A stretch of 64,000 nt of DNA from Salminus brasiliensis (taxonomy: Eukaryota; Chordata; Actinopteri; Characiformes; Bryconidae), in the NCBI RefSeq assembly GCF_030463535.1, contig NC_132880.1, positions 40,863,842 to 40,927,841 of the forward strand. Reading direction: 5' to 3'. Shown here in pieces: positions 24,301-35,229 of the stretch (position 1 is the first letter of the stretch; each line of letters begins with the position of its first letter). The notes beneath the pieces are model-generated. The model had not been told where the DNA came from and searched no databases. It saw nothing but the letters and a program-made list of their open reading frames with translations. A program made the position numbers and the translations under genes.

Positions 24301-27300
24301 AATTTGGTATTTGTTTAGCTTTTTAATGTGAACAGATTCTACTGAAATTATGTTGTTGATTAACTGGACGTATTTTGATGAAGTATTGTTAATCTTTTAG
24401 GGTGCTGGCCTCTCTAAACCTGCCAGCAGCACTGGAGGATCTCTCTGGGGACTCAGTCCCACAGTCCATTCTAGATAAAAGTCGTGCTGTAGTCCAGCAG
24501 GGAGGACTTCACAGCATCGAGCAGCTCATTAAAGACCTGCCTGAACTACTTCAGAGGAACCGTGAGATCCTGGATGAGGTTGGTCGCTCATTCACATAAG
24601 CAAAGATTGTCCCCTAAATTGAATGAGCTGATTAATTTTTTATGACTGTACATTTAGCTTTCTAGATTCAGATTTTTTTTGGTTTGTTTGTTCTTGTAGT
24701 CGCTGAAGATGCTGGATGATGAGGAGACAACAGACAATGAACTTAGAGCCAAATTCAGCCAACGGTGGAACAGGACTCCATCTGGAGACCTATATAAACC
24801 ACTTAGAGCAGGTACACCACCACAAACCAACAACAGAATATCTTGGTCCAGGTTAATGCACATGCAGAAATACAGCCATATAGATGCCCACACTATAAAT
24901 GATGCCACTTCTGTATTAACAAAATAAACAGTGTAATTATGTCTGTTTCTGTATGAATCTTCTAACGTGTGTATTACTTTGTCTGTTCAGAGGGTGCTAA
25001 TTTCCGCAGTGTGCTGGATAAGGCTGTGCAGGCTGACCAGGTGGTAAGGGAGCGCTATAACTCCCACTGTGAGATGATCGCTCTGCTCTGCAAACCAGAG
25101 AATGAGCTCTGTGCTGCCATTCCTTCAGCTAATCCTGCCAAGACTCTGCAGGGCAGCGAGGTAACATTCACAAGTACACCTACTCATTCACACAAACAAA
25201 TGCTAGGTGACTTTTACTAGGGTGGGGGGTTATAGAAATAGATTTTACTAGGTTACCTGAGACAAATGGTATCTGTCCTGAGTGTGAATTGTTAATGAAC
25301 CAGTTCTAACTCTCAAGACCTAGTTTCACAAGTAAATTTCATACATGCAATGCAGTTTTAATGTATTTATTTGTTATTTGGTTAATTATGTCTTGCTGAA
25401 ACCTTTAAAGCTATAAATAGCTTTTTGTGAGTGTCAAAATGTTGCTGCTGCTTTTTAGCAACTTACTAATTAATTAATTACTTACTTATACTTATTACTT
25501 ATTATCACTTACTAAGCTGATCAGATGGACCAGAAAACCCTAGCACAACAGTGATTGCTAATGGGGTCAAGCGAGCAACACTCTGAACACTTTTTAATAA
25601 TTTAAATGGTCTTGAGTGTTGCAATTTTAACAACAGGGCCCAGTTTCCTAAAAGCATATGGAAGTTGATTTTGCCATTATGCATAATGAGTCTCTGTATA
25701 AGACAGCTTGATTGAGCTTCTGTGTATAGAATGGTTGAATATTAATGACTTTAAGTGAGTTAGGATGTTTCGGAACATTGTTTTCATAGATCCCTCACCC
25801 CTGCAGGTGGTAAACGTGTTGAAGGCTCAGCTGGCTCAGCTGGATGAGATCAAACGAGAGCGTGAGGTTCTGGAAGGAGAGATAAAGTCTGTGACCTTTG
25901 ACATGACAGCAAAATTCCTAACTGCATTGGCTCAGGACGGAGCAATTAATGAAGAAGTCCTTTCCGCTGCAGAACTGGACTCGCGCTATGGCTCACACAC
26001 ACAGCGTGTCCAGCAGAATCTACGTGCACAGGAAGACCTGCTGGGCCAAGTGCAGGTACATGATACTGTGCTGACTGTTGTGTTCCTGATCGTGACCATT
26101 TCTCTTTGTTTAACTGTAGTTGCATAGTCGTAATACTGAACTAATGTGTGTTGGGTTTGCTCATTTTGGATTGCTCTGGGTCTTCATTTCAGACGTCCCA
26201 TCAGGAGTTTGCGGCCCTCAAGCAGTCCAATGCTGAGGCTAACGACAGGGAGGAGACGCTGAAGAAACTAGCCTCAGCTCATGACAGTTACATTGAGATT
26301 ACCTCCAACCTTAAAGAGGGCACCAAGGTAGAGCTCAAAAGATTACTTCACTCATGAGTGTTAAACTGAAGGTGGAGCTCACATCCTCACTTAAATGTTT
26401 TAAAGTGTTTAAATAAATGTTTATATATAAACTATATATATACATATTTCAGTCACCCAGACATGGATTCAGCCTAGTTTTGGAGTAATTTGCAACACCA
26501 ATACTGATGCACTATTGAACATTGCCAGCTAGCTGAGAGATTGTACTTCGTAACCTTCTTTTTATCCCCCATTTCTTCCTTTCATGCAGTTCTACAACGA
26601 CTTGACTGAAATCCTCCTGAAGTTCCAGAATAAGTGTAGCGACATTGTTTTTGCCCGCAAGACTGAAAGAGATGAGCTCCTTAAGTATGTACTCTTTACT
26701 CTTTATTATTAATATTATTATAATATAATGTAATGTAATAATAAATCTTAATGATGGGTTCTTCATATATCATTGACAGGGAGTTGCAGCAGAGTATTGC
26801 TCGTGAACCGAGCGCACCTTCTTTCAGCGTTCCTGCATACCAGTCCAACACCTCAGCACCTGCAGCTGGAGGCCCCACCCCTGCCCCCAGGACTGTGTTT
26901 GTGAGTGTCCAGTAAGAGCAGACCTCTAATCAGAAAACTTTGAATTGATCTCCTCTCGTTCTGATATGACTCTCTGTATTGCAGCCAGTGCAGCCCCAGG
27001 CTAAAGCCCAGCCTCCAGCAAGGCCACCACCACCTACCTTCACCCCACAGGCAGCCAGCAGCGGCACTACCCCCAGTCAAGCACCTGCCAGCCAAGTCCC
27101 TCCTCCTGCCAGTTCCAACCCACCACCTATGGCGCCACCTACTGCACCCTCACAGGCTCAAGGACCACCCTACCCAACTTATCAGGGTTACCCAGGGTAT
27201 GCATTTTGGCTTCGGTTTGTCTGTTTATTTATGTCTGAATGCAAGTACCAGTTTATTGGCTAGTTGTTATATGTGGTATTGTATAGTGCTCTAAAATGTT

Positions 27301-28636
27301 TCACACTTCTTATATTTTTGCATATTTGTCACATTTAAATATTTCAGCTAATTTTAATATAAGATTAAGACAACAAAAGTAAACAAAGCAGCTTTTATAT
27401 AATTTAATTTATAGAAGACAAAAAATATCTGAATGACCCCCAAGGGATAATATTCTGTGGTCTGATGAGTCAAAAGTGGAATGTTTTGGAAGACCTGGAT
27501 CCTGTTGCATAAACCTATCATGTCATTCCATCGTGACCGCATCATACCAACACTCAAACCTGGTGGTGGTAGTGTGATGGTCTGGGGCTGCTTTGATTCT
27601 ACAAAACTTGGATGATTTTTCATAATTCATAGAGATGCACTGATTGCAATTTTCCTGGCCGATTCCGTAAATAGTAGTATTAAAAATGCTTCCAGTCATT
27701 TTCTACACAATGGCTGAGGCTACTACAATGTTCAGAATTTACCAATTATTCAAAGAAAAACACTTACCTGAGTTTCCACTCCATGATGTTTAAGGTTAAA
27801 GACCGACGAGTGTCCTGTTAAACGATGCAGGCGGACACTGCTGTTTTTACAGAGCTGACCTTGATGACGCAGTGACTAAGAGAAAGGTCTTTAGGGAACC
27901 ATTTCGATCACAGCAGTGGCATGTCTGTGTGTAGCTGTGTTTGTGTTGCTGGTGCCCTTGTGCAGTTCACTGTGTTAATGGCCCCAGCGGAGAACCAGTT
28001 ATATGAGGCTGAACGCGGTGCATAATTATTGGAGCCTGTCAGTTCATAACCTAATGTTCAAGTGCAGCTGGGTTATGCAGGAGAAGAATCCAAAGCGCAC
28101 AGGTCTGCGTCTGAATGGTTTAAAACACTCTTAAGATAATTAAGATTTTGGAATGGCCAAGTCAAAGTCCTGATTTAAATCCCATCGAGATGCTATGGCA
28201 GGACTACACGTGACTTATTTTCTCACATGGGTGATAATATTTTCAATAAATCGTTTATAAGCTGCATTGTGTGTGTACATGTATGATTTACATGATTACA
28301 TGGATAATTTGAATGTGGCAGATATGCATAAATTTAAGAAATTGGGACGGGGCAAATCCTTTTCACAGAACGGTACCTACTTGTGGTATGTTTTATGCAT
28401 TATTCACCACTGGATGCTAAAACATTGTGCTTCCTTTCTCTCTTTCTTTGTGTTTGTTCCTCAGGTTCTATCAGATGCCGGTGGCGTATAATCCTTATGC
28501 CTATGGGTATAACATGCCCTTTATGCACTATCAAGGCCAGGGGCAAGCTGGTTATCCTGGAGCTCCACCTGCACAGCAGACTTACCCCTATCCCCAGCAA
28601 CCCCCTCAGCAACAGCCCTTCTACCCCCAGCAGTAG
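14360..28636 (+). CDS. pdcd6ip: Programmed cell death 6-interacting protein (ALIX), complete
   Basis: Eighteen coding exons join in phase: 14360-14565, 18936-18984, 19098-19167, 19469-19596, 19714-19867, 21651-21751, 22175-22306, 23641-23863, 24038-24161, 24401-24578, 24700-24811, 24991-25160, 25807-26055, 26193-26327, 26590-26684, 26780-26900, 26985-27196, 28465-28636 (stop TAG). They give 876 residues; human ALIX has 868. Order: Bro1 domain (about 1-365), coiled-coil V domain (about 366-708), proline-rich tail. Tail motifs: PSAP at about 719-722 (TSG101 binding), PPARPPPP (SH3/endophilin type), GPPYPTY (CEP55 type) with [10 protein letters not shown] (ALG-2 type), and a Pro/Gln/Tyr-rich end. 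ALIX is a cytosolic ESCRT-III adaptor acting in endosomal sorting, membrane repair and cytokinetic abscission. The ATG follows GCCGAA and begins the conserved [12 protein letters not shown]. Confidence 0.97.
14690..15240. repeat. GCTAGC/TTAGCTA-rich low-complexity region in pdcd6ip intron 1
   Basis: The self-complementary words GCTAGC, TTAGCTAGC and GCTAACC recur many times (for example near 14770-14790, 14850, 14905, 14950-14970, 14997, 15115). No fixed period is seen. It directly follows the CpG-bearing first exon. Confidence 0.7.
16485..16742 (-). mobile_element. Family A element, minus orientation, truncated (pdcd6ip intron 1)
   Basis: Read on the minus strand it begins CACTATATGGATAAAAGTAT and continues through GAGCAGGTGTCCC (plus-strand spelling), the CCTTCCCTGGACAGTAG stretch, and a C-run at about 16506-16515 before TTGAGCTGTGGAGC. 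The distal end is absent. Confidence 0.75.
19205..19402. mobile_element. Short palindromic element in pdcd6ip intron 3
   Basis: The left arm (AATAAAGGTGCTTTC, AAAGAACCATGTTTATAATAGAGG) and the right arm (CCTCTATTACAAACATGGTTCTTG, GTGCCTTTAT) are inverse complements, so the transcript could fold into an imperfect hairpin. This is the shape of a MITE. Words of the same kind appear near 62070-62130. Confidence 0.7.
21316..21387. repeat. (TA)n microsatellite in pdcd6ip intron 5
   Basis: A TA run of about 25 units follows a TGTATATATATCAG lead-in. Simple sequence only. Confidence 0.95.
22175..22189 (+). promoter_or_regulatory. pdcd6ip: Tandem 3' splice acceptor of pdcd6ip exon 7 (15-nt in-frame choice)
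   Basis: The exon can start at 22175 after GGTCAG, or at 22190 after a second acceptor, TATTTTTATTTCCAG. The 15 bases between encode YFYFQ and are themselves pyrimidine-rich and end in CAG. Both choices keep frame. Human PDCD6IP has, as I recall it, an isoform with exactly these five residues added after the corresponding lysine, so the choice appears conserved. Confidence 0.8.
27380..28260 (+). pseudogene. Broken Tc1-like transposase with a second repeat inserted (pdcd6ip intron 17)
   Basis: A Tc1/DD34E transposase relic appears in two pieces. The first, about 27450-27590, includes [12 protein letters not shown] and a [11 protein letters not shown] segment in shifted frames. The second, at about 28150-28203, reads [18 protein letters not shown]. 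Between them (about 27628-28130) is unrelated sequence starting GAGATGCACTGATTGC, a common start of another fish repeat. Frameshifts and the insertion mean it is inactive. Confidence 0.8.
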
Positions 28637-29660
28637 ACAATATTTACTGACCGCACCTGCCCCAGCAACAGCTCTGCTGCCCCATGTATACTAGCACTCC
28701 TTCCTCTTACTCATAATCTCTAACACAATCACTCCTTTTCTTTGTCTTTAACCCCTGACTTCCTGTGGGCAGACATTAGAACACTAGAAGGACCAATGGG
28801 ATCTGCCCTTAATAACCACGCCCACTCTCTCTAAGCCTCAGAAGGAAGCTTTCTGTCCTGGTTTGGATCTTTCTCTCTCTCCCTTTTCTCTCCCACTCTG
28901 ATTCTCTCACTCACACCCAAAGTCAAGCTGCTGGCTGGCTGCCTGCCTGCCGCTACTTATATCTTATTTTTGTAATGAATACTGAATATATATACTCTAA
29001 TGCAGGATATGTAGATGTTTTCTTACTCTGAAGATGAAGATAATTGTTGGGAGGAGAAAAAAATACTGTAACCCTTTCACTATACCTCTCTCTGTTCATC
29101 TATCAATCAGCGCTTGGGGAATGGAACAGTTTAATGGACTAGTGAATAATACAATGCATCTGTCACCTTAAAAACTACTTTGCATTTTTGTTTCTCTTTT
29201 GTTCTCATGTGATTAAAACCTGTTTGATGCTGAAAGGCCTACTGCGTTCTCTCTGTAAATCTACTGAGACACATTACTGTGTCTTTTCTTCAACTGCTTT
29301 TGTGTGTTGACGTTGGGAGTGATGCAGGAGGGCAGTGGAGGCTTATATGGAACTTTTTGTTTTTGAAAATACAAAATGTTTGAAACTCATTAGTGAATTA
29401 AAATGGGCAGGTTAAGGCCCTGTATCTGGATATTTCTAAAGATTTTTGTCTGCGTTTTGGTCTCCCATCCACAAATAAAATTATTTTTAATCACTGAAAA
29501 CAGAACTTGCCGAAAACGCTCTGCGAGGTGTTTCAAAGGGGAAAAAGGAGCTTTATGAAAAGGGTGAAGTTATGACACATGCCTGTTTCTACAACAGCTA
29601 CACGCAGACAGTCCAAGATTTCAGATTTCAACGTTAATAAATAAACTCTGTTCTATCATT
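28637..29660 (+). other. pdcd6ip: pdcd6ip 3' untranslated region
   Basis: This AT/CT-rich sequence after the stop has two candidate AATAAA signals, at 29474-29479 and 29636-29641, so the UTR is about 0.85-1.0 kb. Pyrimidine runs near 28865-28920 are noted. No conserved reading frame is seen. Confidence 0.6.
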
Positions 29661-30534
29661 TATGTAGTGCTCCATTTACTTTTTCAATCCGTAATTTGCG
29701 TAGTATACTACACGGAGTGGTGTGTAATTTAGCATCACACCTTTGCGGTTTCCTCCTTCATCATGGTGATCTTTTGATTATTTGATGTCTATGAGATACA
29801 ATCGCCCCATACAGGGCTAGCATGCATATGCAAGCGTTTTCAACTTTGTGTGGATGAAAATATTTTCATAAACAGGGAGGGAAATCTCAGGTTTTTAAAA
29901 TGTAAGTCTTGATGGGGTCTAGGAGATTTTCCTTGTGATTATTGCGACTGCATTGAATTTCACATAACAATATTCAGTCTGGGAAGGCTCTAACCTCTTA
30001 ATATTAATACACTCTTCTACAATCCTGCTGATGGGATTATATTATATAGTTTTTGGAGCGTGGACATAATTAACATGGTCAGTTTCAGCTAGTTAATTGT
30101 CAGTTTATCAGTAAAGTGCCTCTTCCTTTAGCAAGCATTCATGTCTAATGCCTTATTTCTGTTTAATGCCTCCACCACCTTGTTTTACAGATGCAGTGCA
30201 TATTTCCACATTTCCACGTTTGTTTTTAAATTAATCATAGAAATCTTTATCTTTTAAGTTGCCTTTGCATGTGTTCTTAATCTATCAGACGATAATGTGA
30301 TGATCTTCTGTGTTAAACTTTTTTTGATGTCCTTCATTGGCAGAGCTGAGCTAACTGTGGTATCTTTTGAATTATATGATGTGGCGGTTTTTGGCATGGC
30401 TAATATTTGGGCTGTCTTTCAGCCTCATGGTCATCTACTTTCATTGTGTAGAAGCTTGTAAAAATGCCACTATAACTGATTGTCTACTGGCCAGCATATA
30501 CGTGTAGTAAGTCTTGAACATGTGTTCCTCTTTG

Positions 30535-30665
30535 TACCCCTCTAGCCCTTGCCTGGCATTACGCATGATGCCAATAAGTCATGATTATCTGCTCCAGAGA
30601 GTTCTATTTTATTGGTTCTTCTCTCTCTAAAGGAACTAGACCAGAGGTTTGTGGATGTGCATTTG
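30535..30665 (+). mobile_element. Family A fragment
   Basis: The words CCTCTAGCCCTTGCCTGGCATTACG (split over the junction), TGCCAATAAGT and TTATCTGCTCCAGAGAGTTC match the right-central part of family A. The ends are missing. Confidence 0.6.
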
Positions 30666-31779
30666 CATTGTTCCGTTTTCTTGTTTATCAAGATGAGGTC
30701 AGCATGTTCTTATATGTTTTACCTGGTATAAGTAAAGCCATGATCATTTGAATTTGCACACTGGACAGTCTGGAGACAGAGCTTCCGGCACAAAAGCGGA
30801 AGTCACCAAAAGAAAAGTCAAAGAGCAGGTGTTTATATGAGCCCCCTATGCTCTTGTGCTTACTGTAACTGTAGGAGCCGGAATGCTCTGCGCTCCTGTT
30901 GAGAGATTTGTGGAAGGTTTATGTGTAAGTGTCAGAGCGTGGGAGGGCGGGAGGCAGGTGCTACATTATTGTAGAAATGCCAAAATCTCCCAATGTCTTT
31001 ATCCCCTGTGACCCTTTGACCTTTTAGAAAGTGATCCCTCTCAGATGACTCACAGTTACGAGAAAGTGTCATCAGAGAAGCTCCAGCGCCATGCCAGCCA
31101 GTGAGCATGTCTGTTTGGTTAGATAACAAAAATGCTTTGATGGCTCAAGGCCCCGACTGCTGTAGTCCAATCCTCTGACAGACAAGCCAAGAGGTGTGTT
31201 TATGAATGTGGCCCAGGCAGGTGCTGGTCTGGACATTTTATTCTCAGGAGGACACGAACATTGGCGTCATGTACAGTAAATGGAGCTCATAGTATTAGAG
31301 GCGAGGGAGAATGTTTCCAGGTTGTGGACAAAGGCCCACATTTTTCAGATAGCTTCCTTCTGCCCGGACAATACACTACATGTCCAAAGGTTTGTAGACA
31401 CCTGCTCATCCTGCTGTTTCTTCCAAAATGGGGAGTTTGTCCTACTTTTGCTACAGTCAAATAGGGGAGGCTATACATTAGCTAGATGTTACAACTGTGG
31501 TCTTCATCCATGCTCCTGGAGACCTACCGTCATGCAGACAGGATCCAACCCTGCAGGAAGGTAGCTCTCCAGAAGAAGACTTGGAGACACATTGAATTTT
31601 GATCCCCAGTCGTAGTCCTGTTGCTCTCTTATGTTTAGGCAACATAAGTACAGATGCCTGTTGTGATGCTTTGAGATCTGAGAGCACTTCTAGTGATGAT
31701 AGGAGGATTTGAACTGATATGTCACACCTGCTTCTGTCTGTTCTCTATGACCCTAAAGACTGCTTACCCTTCCAGATGT

Positions 31780-32935
31780 CCATGGTGGACTATGTTCAGT
31801 TGCACACGTCAGAGATTACTAAGAAAATAAAAAGTCATAATTATAGACAAACATCATATGACTAAATGAATTATGGACAGGCAGTCGTACTGTTTGCCCT
31901 TATTGAGCAGCAATCACCTCCATCAATCATTTCTTGTAGCTGCACATAAGATTCCTCAGTTAATCAATATTTTTCTCGCATGCCTTTGCTTGAACAGCCA
32001 GGTCATGCCAGCATCTCAATAAGGTTAATGTCAAAACTCTGACTTTAAAAATCATTTTAAAGTCTTCTCTTTTAATTGTTGTTTCATTGAGTTACTTGGC
32101 TGCTTGGGGTCACTGTCTTGTTGCATCACCCAATGTCTGTTAATCTTGAGGTCATAGACTCCTGCCCGTCCAGTAAATTGTTTTGATACCGCCTTAAAAA
32201 AAAGAAAGCATTGTTCACTGAATGTTAAAAAGACATCCGGGTCTTAAGGTAGCAAAGTGGCCCCAAACCATGCTGATGCTCCCTGCACCATGCTTTATAG
32301 TTGGGATAAGGTTTTCGGCATTGGTATGCAATGTTCCTATTCCTCCCAACATAGCATTGTGCAATTGTGCTAAAAGGTTCCACTTCTGTCTCATCTGTCC
32401 CTAGAGCATTTCCCTGAAGCACTGTGGACGATCCAGGTGGTCTTAGACGAACTTGAGACATGCTGCAAAGACAGCGGTCTCTTTCTTTAAGATGCCCTTC
32501 CATTAACACATTCCTTGTTTTTGACAGTGTACACATGACCAAAAGTTGATAAACCTTCTGTAGGGTTCGTAGGGTGTCTCACCTCTTTCAGGATTGTGTA
32601 ATGTATTAGTGGAGTGGTTCTTAATACGGTGTCCAGTTCTCAATTCTAGGGAAAGTCACAACAGCCCTAAATTTTCCCAGTTCCAGTTTTCTAACAGTGG
32701 AACCAGGTATTCGAAATGCTTTTGCAGCCTGTTTGCACTCACCAGACTTTCTTAAGAAAAACAGATTTGTCAGTAACCAGACCTCGCATCTCATTCCCCT
32801 AACTGAAACACCTTGTGTCAGTTAGCTGTTGGGAAAGTCATTAGCACAGAGGTTCACTTACTTTTTCTAGCCTGCACTATGGATGTTTACTGAATGTTCT
32901 CAATAAAAGACACGGGCCATACGACTGTGTGTTAT
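31780..32935 (-). mobile_element. DNA-transposon-like dispersed repeat
   Basis: The stretch carries phrases that I recognise as a repeat frequent in fish genomes (CTTGGCTGCTTGGGGTCACTG, ACCATGCTTTATAGTTGGGA, CTTTTTCTAGCCTGCACTATGG, TCAATAAAAGACACG). Many of them read on the minus strand as decayed coding sequence. No intact frame is present, and the superfamily is not certain to me. Confidence 0.5.
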
Positions 32936-33426
32936 TAGCTTTGTTCGATTATGTTTGTGTGTAACTGGGAGTTAGATAACAATCAGGTAGCATCCAGGTG
33001 GTTCCAAAGAGGTCAGTCCTGTGACCGTACACACCATTTAGGCAACATAACAGGAGAGGAAAGAGGTGAAAAAAAGCCTGTGGGGGAAAGAAACCACAAG
33101 TGCATTGCTACCAGACATCGTGTTAAACCACATGGTTGCAGGTGGCCTGCAGATACACTAGTTTAAACAGCACCAGTGCTCCTTCTCCTGAGCCATCAAA
33201 TCATCAGTTCACCTTTGATACGCTGAATGTGTGATGACCACATCTTCCCTTCAGAGAGAACATTTACAGGCCTTCCGTTCTTTGTTTTGGGGGCACCACT
33301 TCACAGTGTGCTGTGACGTAGGTAGGGGGGGTGCATTGAGAGAGAGAGAGACAGACATGCAATTCTTCATCTAACAGGTGTTCTTTTGGTTTTGTGGCTT
33401 TCCTTGTGCTCTTGACAAGTTCGTAT

Positions 33427-33427
<1 letters not shown>

Positions 33428-33454
<27 letters not shown>
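33428..33454. repeat. (GT)n microsatellite
   Basis: A short GT run between ATTGT and GCGTGTACATTTG. A second, longer GT run with CGCGCG alternation lies at 33657-33712. Confidence 0.9.
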
Positions 33455-33457
<3 letters not shown>

Positions 33458-33615
33458 ACATTTGCATAGCACCTTTTTTTATGTAATAATCACGTGCTAA
33501 GGTCTTCTATGAAAATGCCCTCTCTGATATTATCACTCTCTCATCCACCTCTGAAAAGCTAATGCGCGCGGCCGGGCATGTTTGACGTATCATTTCTCGT
33601 ATGTTTCTTTCTTCG

Positions 33616-33654
33616 TTTCCTTTAGCCTGACAGGTGTTTGTGAGAGTGCATGCT

Positions 33655-33700
<46 letters not shown>

Positions 33701-34350
33701 CGCGCGCGCAGTGCGTGCGTGTGTGCTCCAGCAGCACTGGGTTTAAGTTAGAGCGCGCGCGTGCATGTGTGCATTTATTAGCTCGTGTTGAAAGCGCGAG
33801 GAGGGCCAAAGCCTGTCAGAAACAGCAGCGGCAGCTCGGGAGCGAACTGTCCTCCACTCACCTCCTCTCACTTTTAACTGGGGTCAGCGCCTTTCCACAC
33901 AGATTCGACCCACCGTCGCCTCACTTTAAGGTAAGGCAAAGTCTAGAGGTCTGGGGCAAATTTTAGTTGATCAAACTTTGCTTTTTCGGACTGACCGCAG
34001 GCTTGCTAAACAGCAGGACTGGCCGTTAAACCGTGACGAGTGCGAAAGTACGCTAATTTAAGCGCCATGGGCTAATTTTCTGTCCCGTTTTCGTGCGGCG
34101 GTTGTTAAAGTGTGTTAAAGTGAACTCTCGGTGAATGTAGTGGAGCTGAGGAGAGGACAGCTACGTCAAGTCGCGCCACTCTACTTTATTCCCCACCCGT
34201 ATTCAGACAAGCCCCGCCCTCCTGCGCTGTGATTGGCCACGAACTCACACTCGCCTTGAGTGAGCGACTTGCCAGCCAATCGTAGCTCAGAAAGTGAAAG
34301 ACTCGCCTCAAATCCAAGCTCAGAAGGGCGGGGCTGGTCTGAATTCGGGT
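33616..34350. promoter_or_regulatory. arpp21: GC-rich promoter-like region, possible arpp21 5' non-coding exon
   Basis: CpG-containing sequence at 33700-33930 ends in CACTTTAAG followed by a strong donor GTAAGG at 33931, which would suit a non-coding first exon. Downstream at 34205-34340 are two CCAAT-type boxes (GTGATTGGCC at about 34230; CCAGCCAATCG at about 34273) and two GC boxes (CCCCGCCCTCC; GGGCGGGGC). The next gene on the plus strand is arpp21, 4.5 kb away. The assignment is inference; no ATG-coding exon is proposed here. Confidence 0.4.
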
Positions 34351-34382
34351 GGAAAACAATACCCGAGTGATGCCGAGTCGTT

Positions 34383-34816
34383 TACAGATCAGCCATAATA
34401 TTAAAACCATTGATGGTGAAGTGAAAGGCATTGATTGTCTTGTTGCAATGGCAGCTGTCAAGGCGTGGGGTATAGTATACATGCTAGGCAGCAAGTGAAC
34501 GGTCCGTTCTGGACGTTGTTGTGTTGGAAGCAGGAAGCATGGTTAAGAGTAAGGGTCTGAGCCACTGTGACAGGGGGGCAAATGTCAGAATGTCAGACAG
34601 ATAATTTCCAAAACGGCAGATCATGCGAGGTGTTCTCGGTATGCAGTGGTTAGTACCTACCAAAAGTGGTCCAAGGCTCCTGGGCGCTCATTGATGCGCA
34701 GGGAGGCTCCACCTCACAACTTACAGGACTGCGAGCATCGGCTGATAAGGTCGAGGGACGAGGGACACCTATAGAATAATAGGCAGGTGGTTATAATGTT
34801 ATGGCTGATCGGTGTA
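34383..34816. mobile_element. Family B inverted-repeat element
   Basis: The ends are inverted repeats: TACAGATCAGCCATAATATT at the left and AATGTTATGGCTGATCGGTG at the right. The body carries GTTAAGAGTAAGGGTCTGAG, CGGTATGCAGTGGTTAG and CACAACTTACAGGACTG, which recur in a second, diverged copy at about 51140-51545. No intact frame exists. It is probably non-autonomous. Confidence 0.75.
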
Positions 34817-34879
34817 TGTGTTATTATCCAGAATTAAAAAAAAACATATCTGAGCACGCGGGATAATTAATCATTTGTT

Positions 34880-35200
34880 ACTGGCTATTTGTGCTTTTTT
34901 GACAGGGTGACGTGGTTCAGGGTGGGGGTCTCCGGGGGGGGGGGGTTAAAAGTGGAGTAGAGGAGGCATTGAGCTCTGCGTTTCTTTTTAGAAACTGCAG
35001 CTGCTCGCGCTCTGCGTGCGTCACTGCGCTGCTCGCGAGCTTGACAGCAGAGTGAAGTCCTCAAGCAGGAGGCTCGAGACACGCCAAATATAGCGCGCGC
35101 CGGCCGAGAATGCACGCTTGCCGGCGAGACGGAGACGCTTACCGGCAACCGGTCAGCCCTGCACGAACGAGACCCCACCGTCAGTGTCAGGACAACGTCT
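34880..35200. other. Isolated CpG-rich stretch
   Basis: About 200 bases (34985-35165) are unusually rich in CpG, with GCGCGCGCCGGCC and several CCGGC words, and a CArG-like CCAAATATAG at about 35085. It sits between a family B element and a tandem array. It could be a second promoter of arpp21 or an unmethylated island without a gene. No coding exon was recognised. Confidence 0.4.
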
Positions 35201-35229
35201 AATGCAAACGTCAGTTAGATGTAGACCAC

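Larger units (their letters stand above)
29661..33615. other. Intergenic region between pdcd6ip and arpp21, left part
   Basis: No gene was recognised. It contains family A fragments at 30535-30665 and 31368-31450 and a larger DNA-transposon-like repeat at about 31780-32935. Open frames here (for example 31261-31564 and 32225-32542) fall inside or next to repeats and show no known domain. Confidence 0.65.

Noticed and set aside
34885-35178. 97-codon minus-strand frame in CpG-rich DNA
   Set aside because: It has Arg/Ser-rich composition typical of shadow frames in GC-rich DNA and no splice sites or domain; kept only as a CpG-rich stretch.
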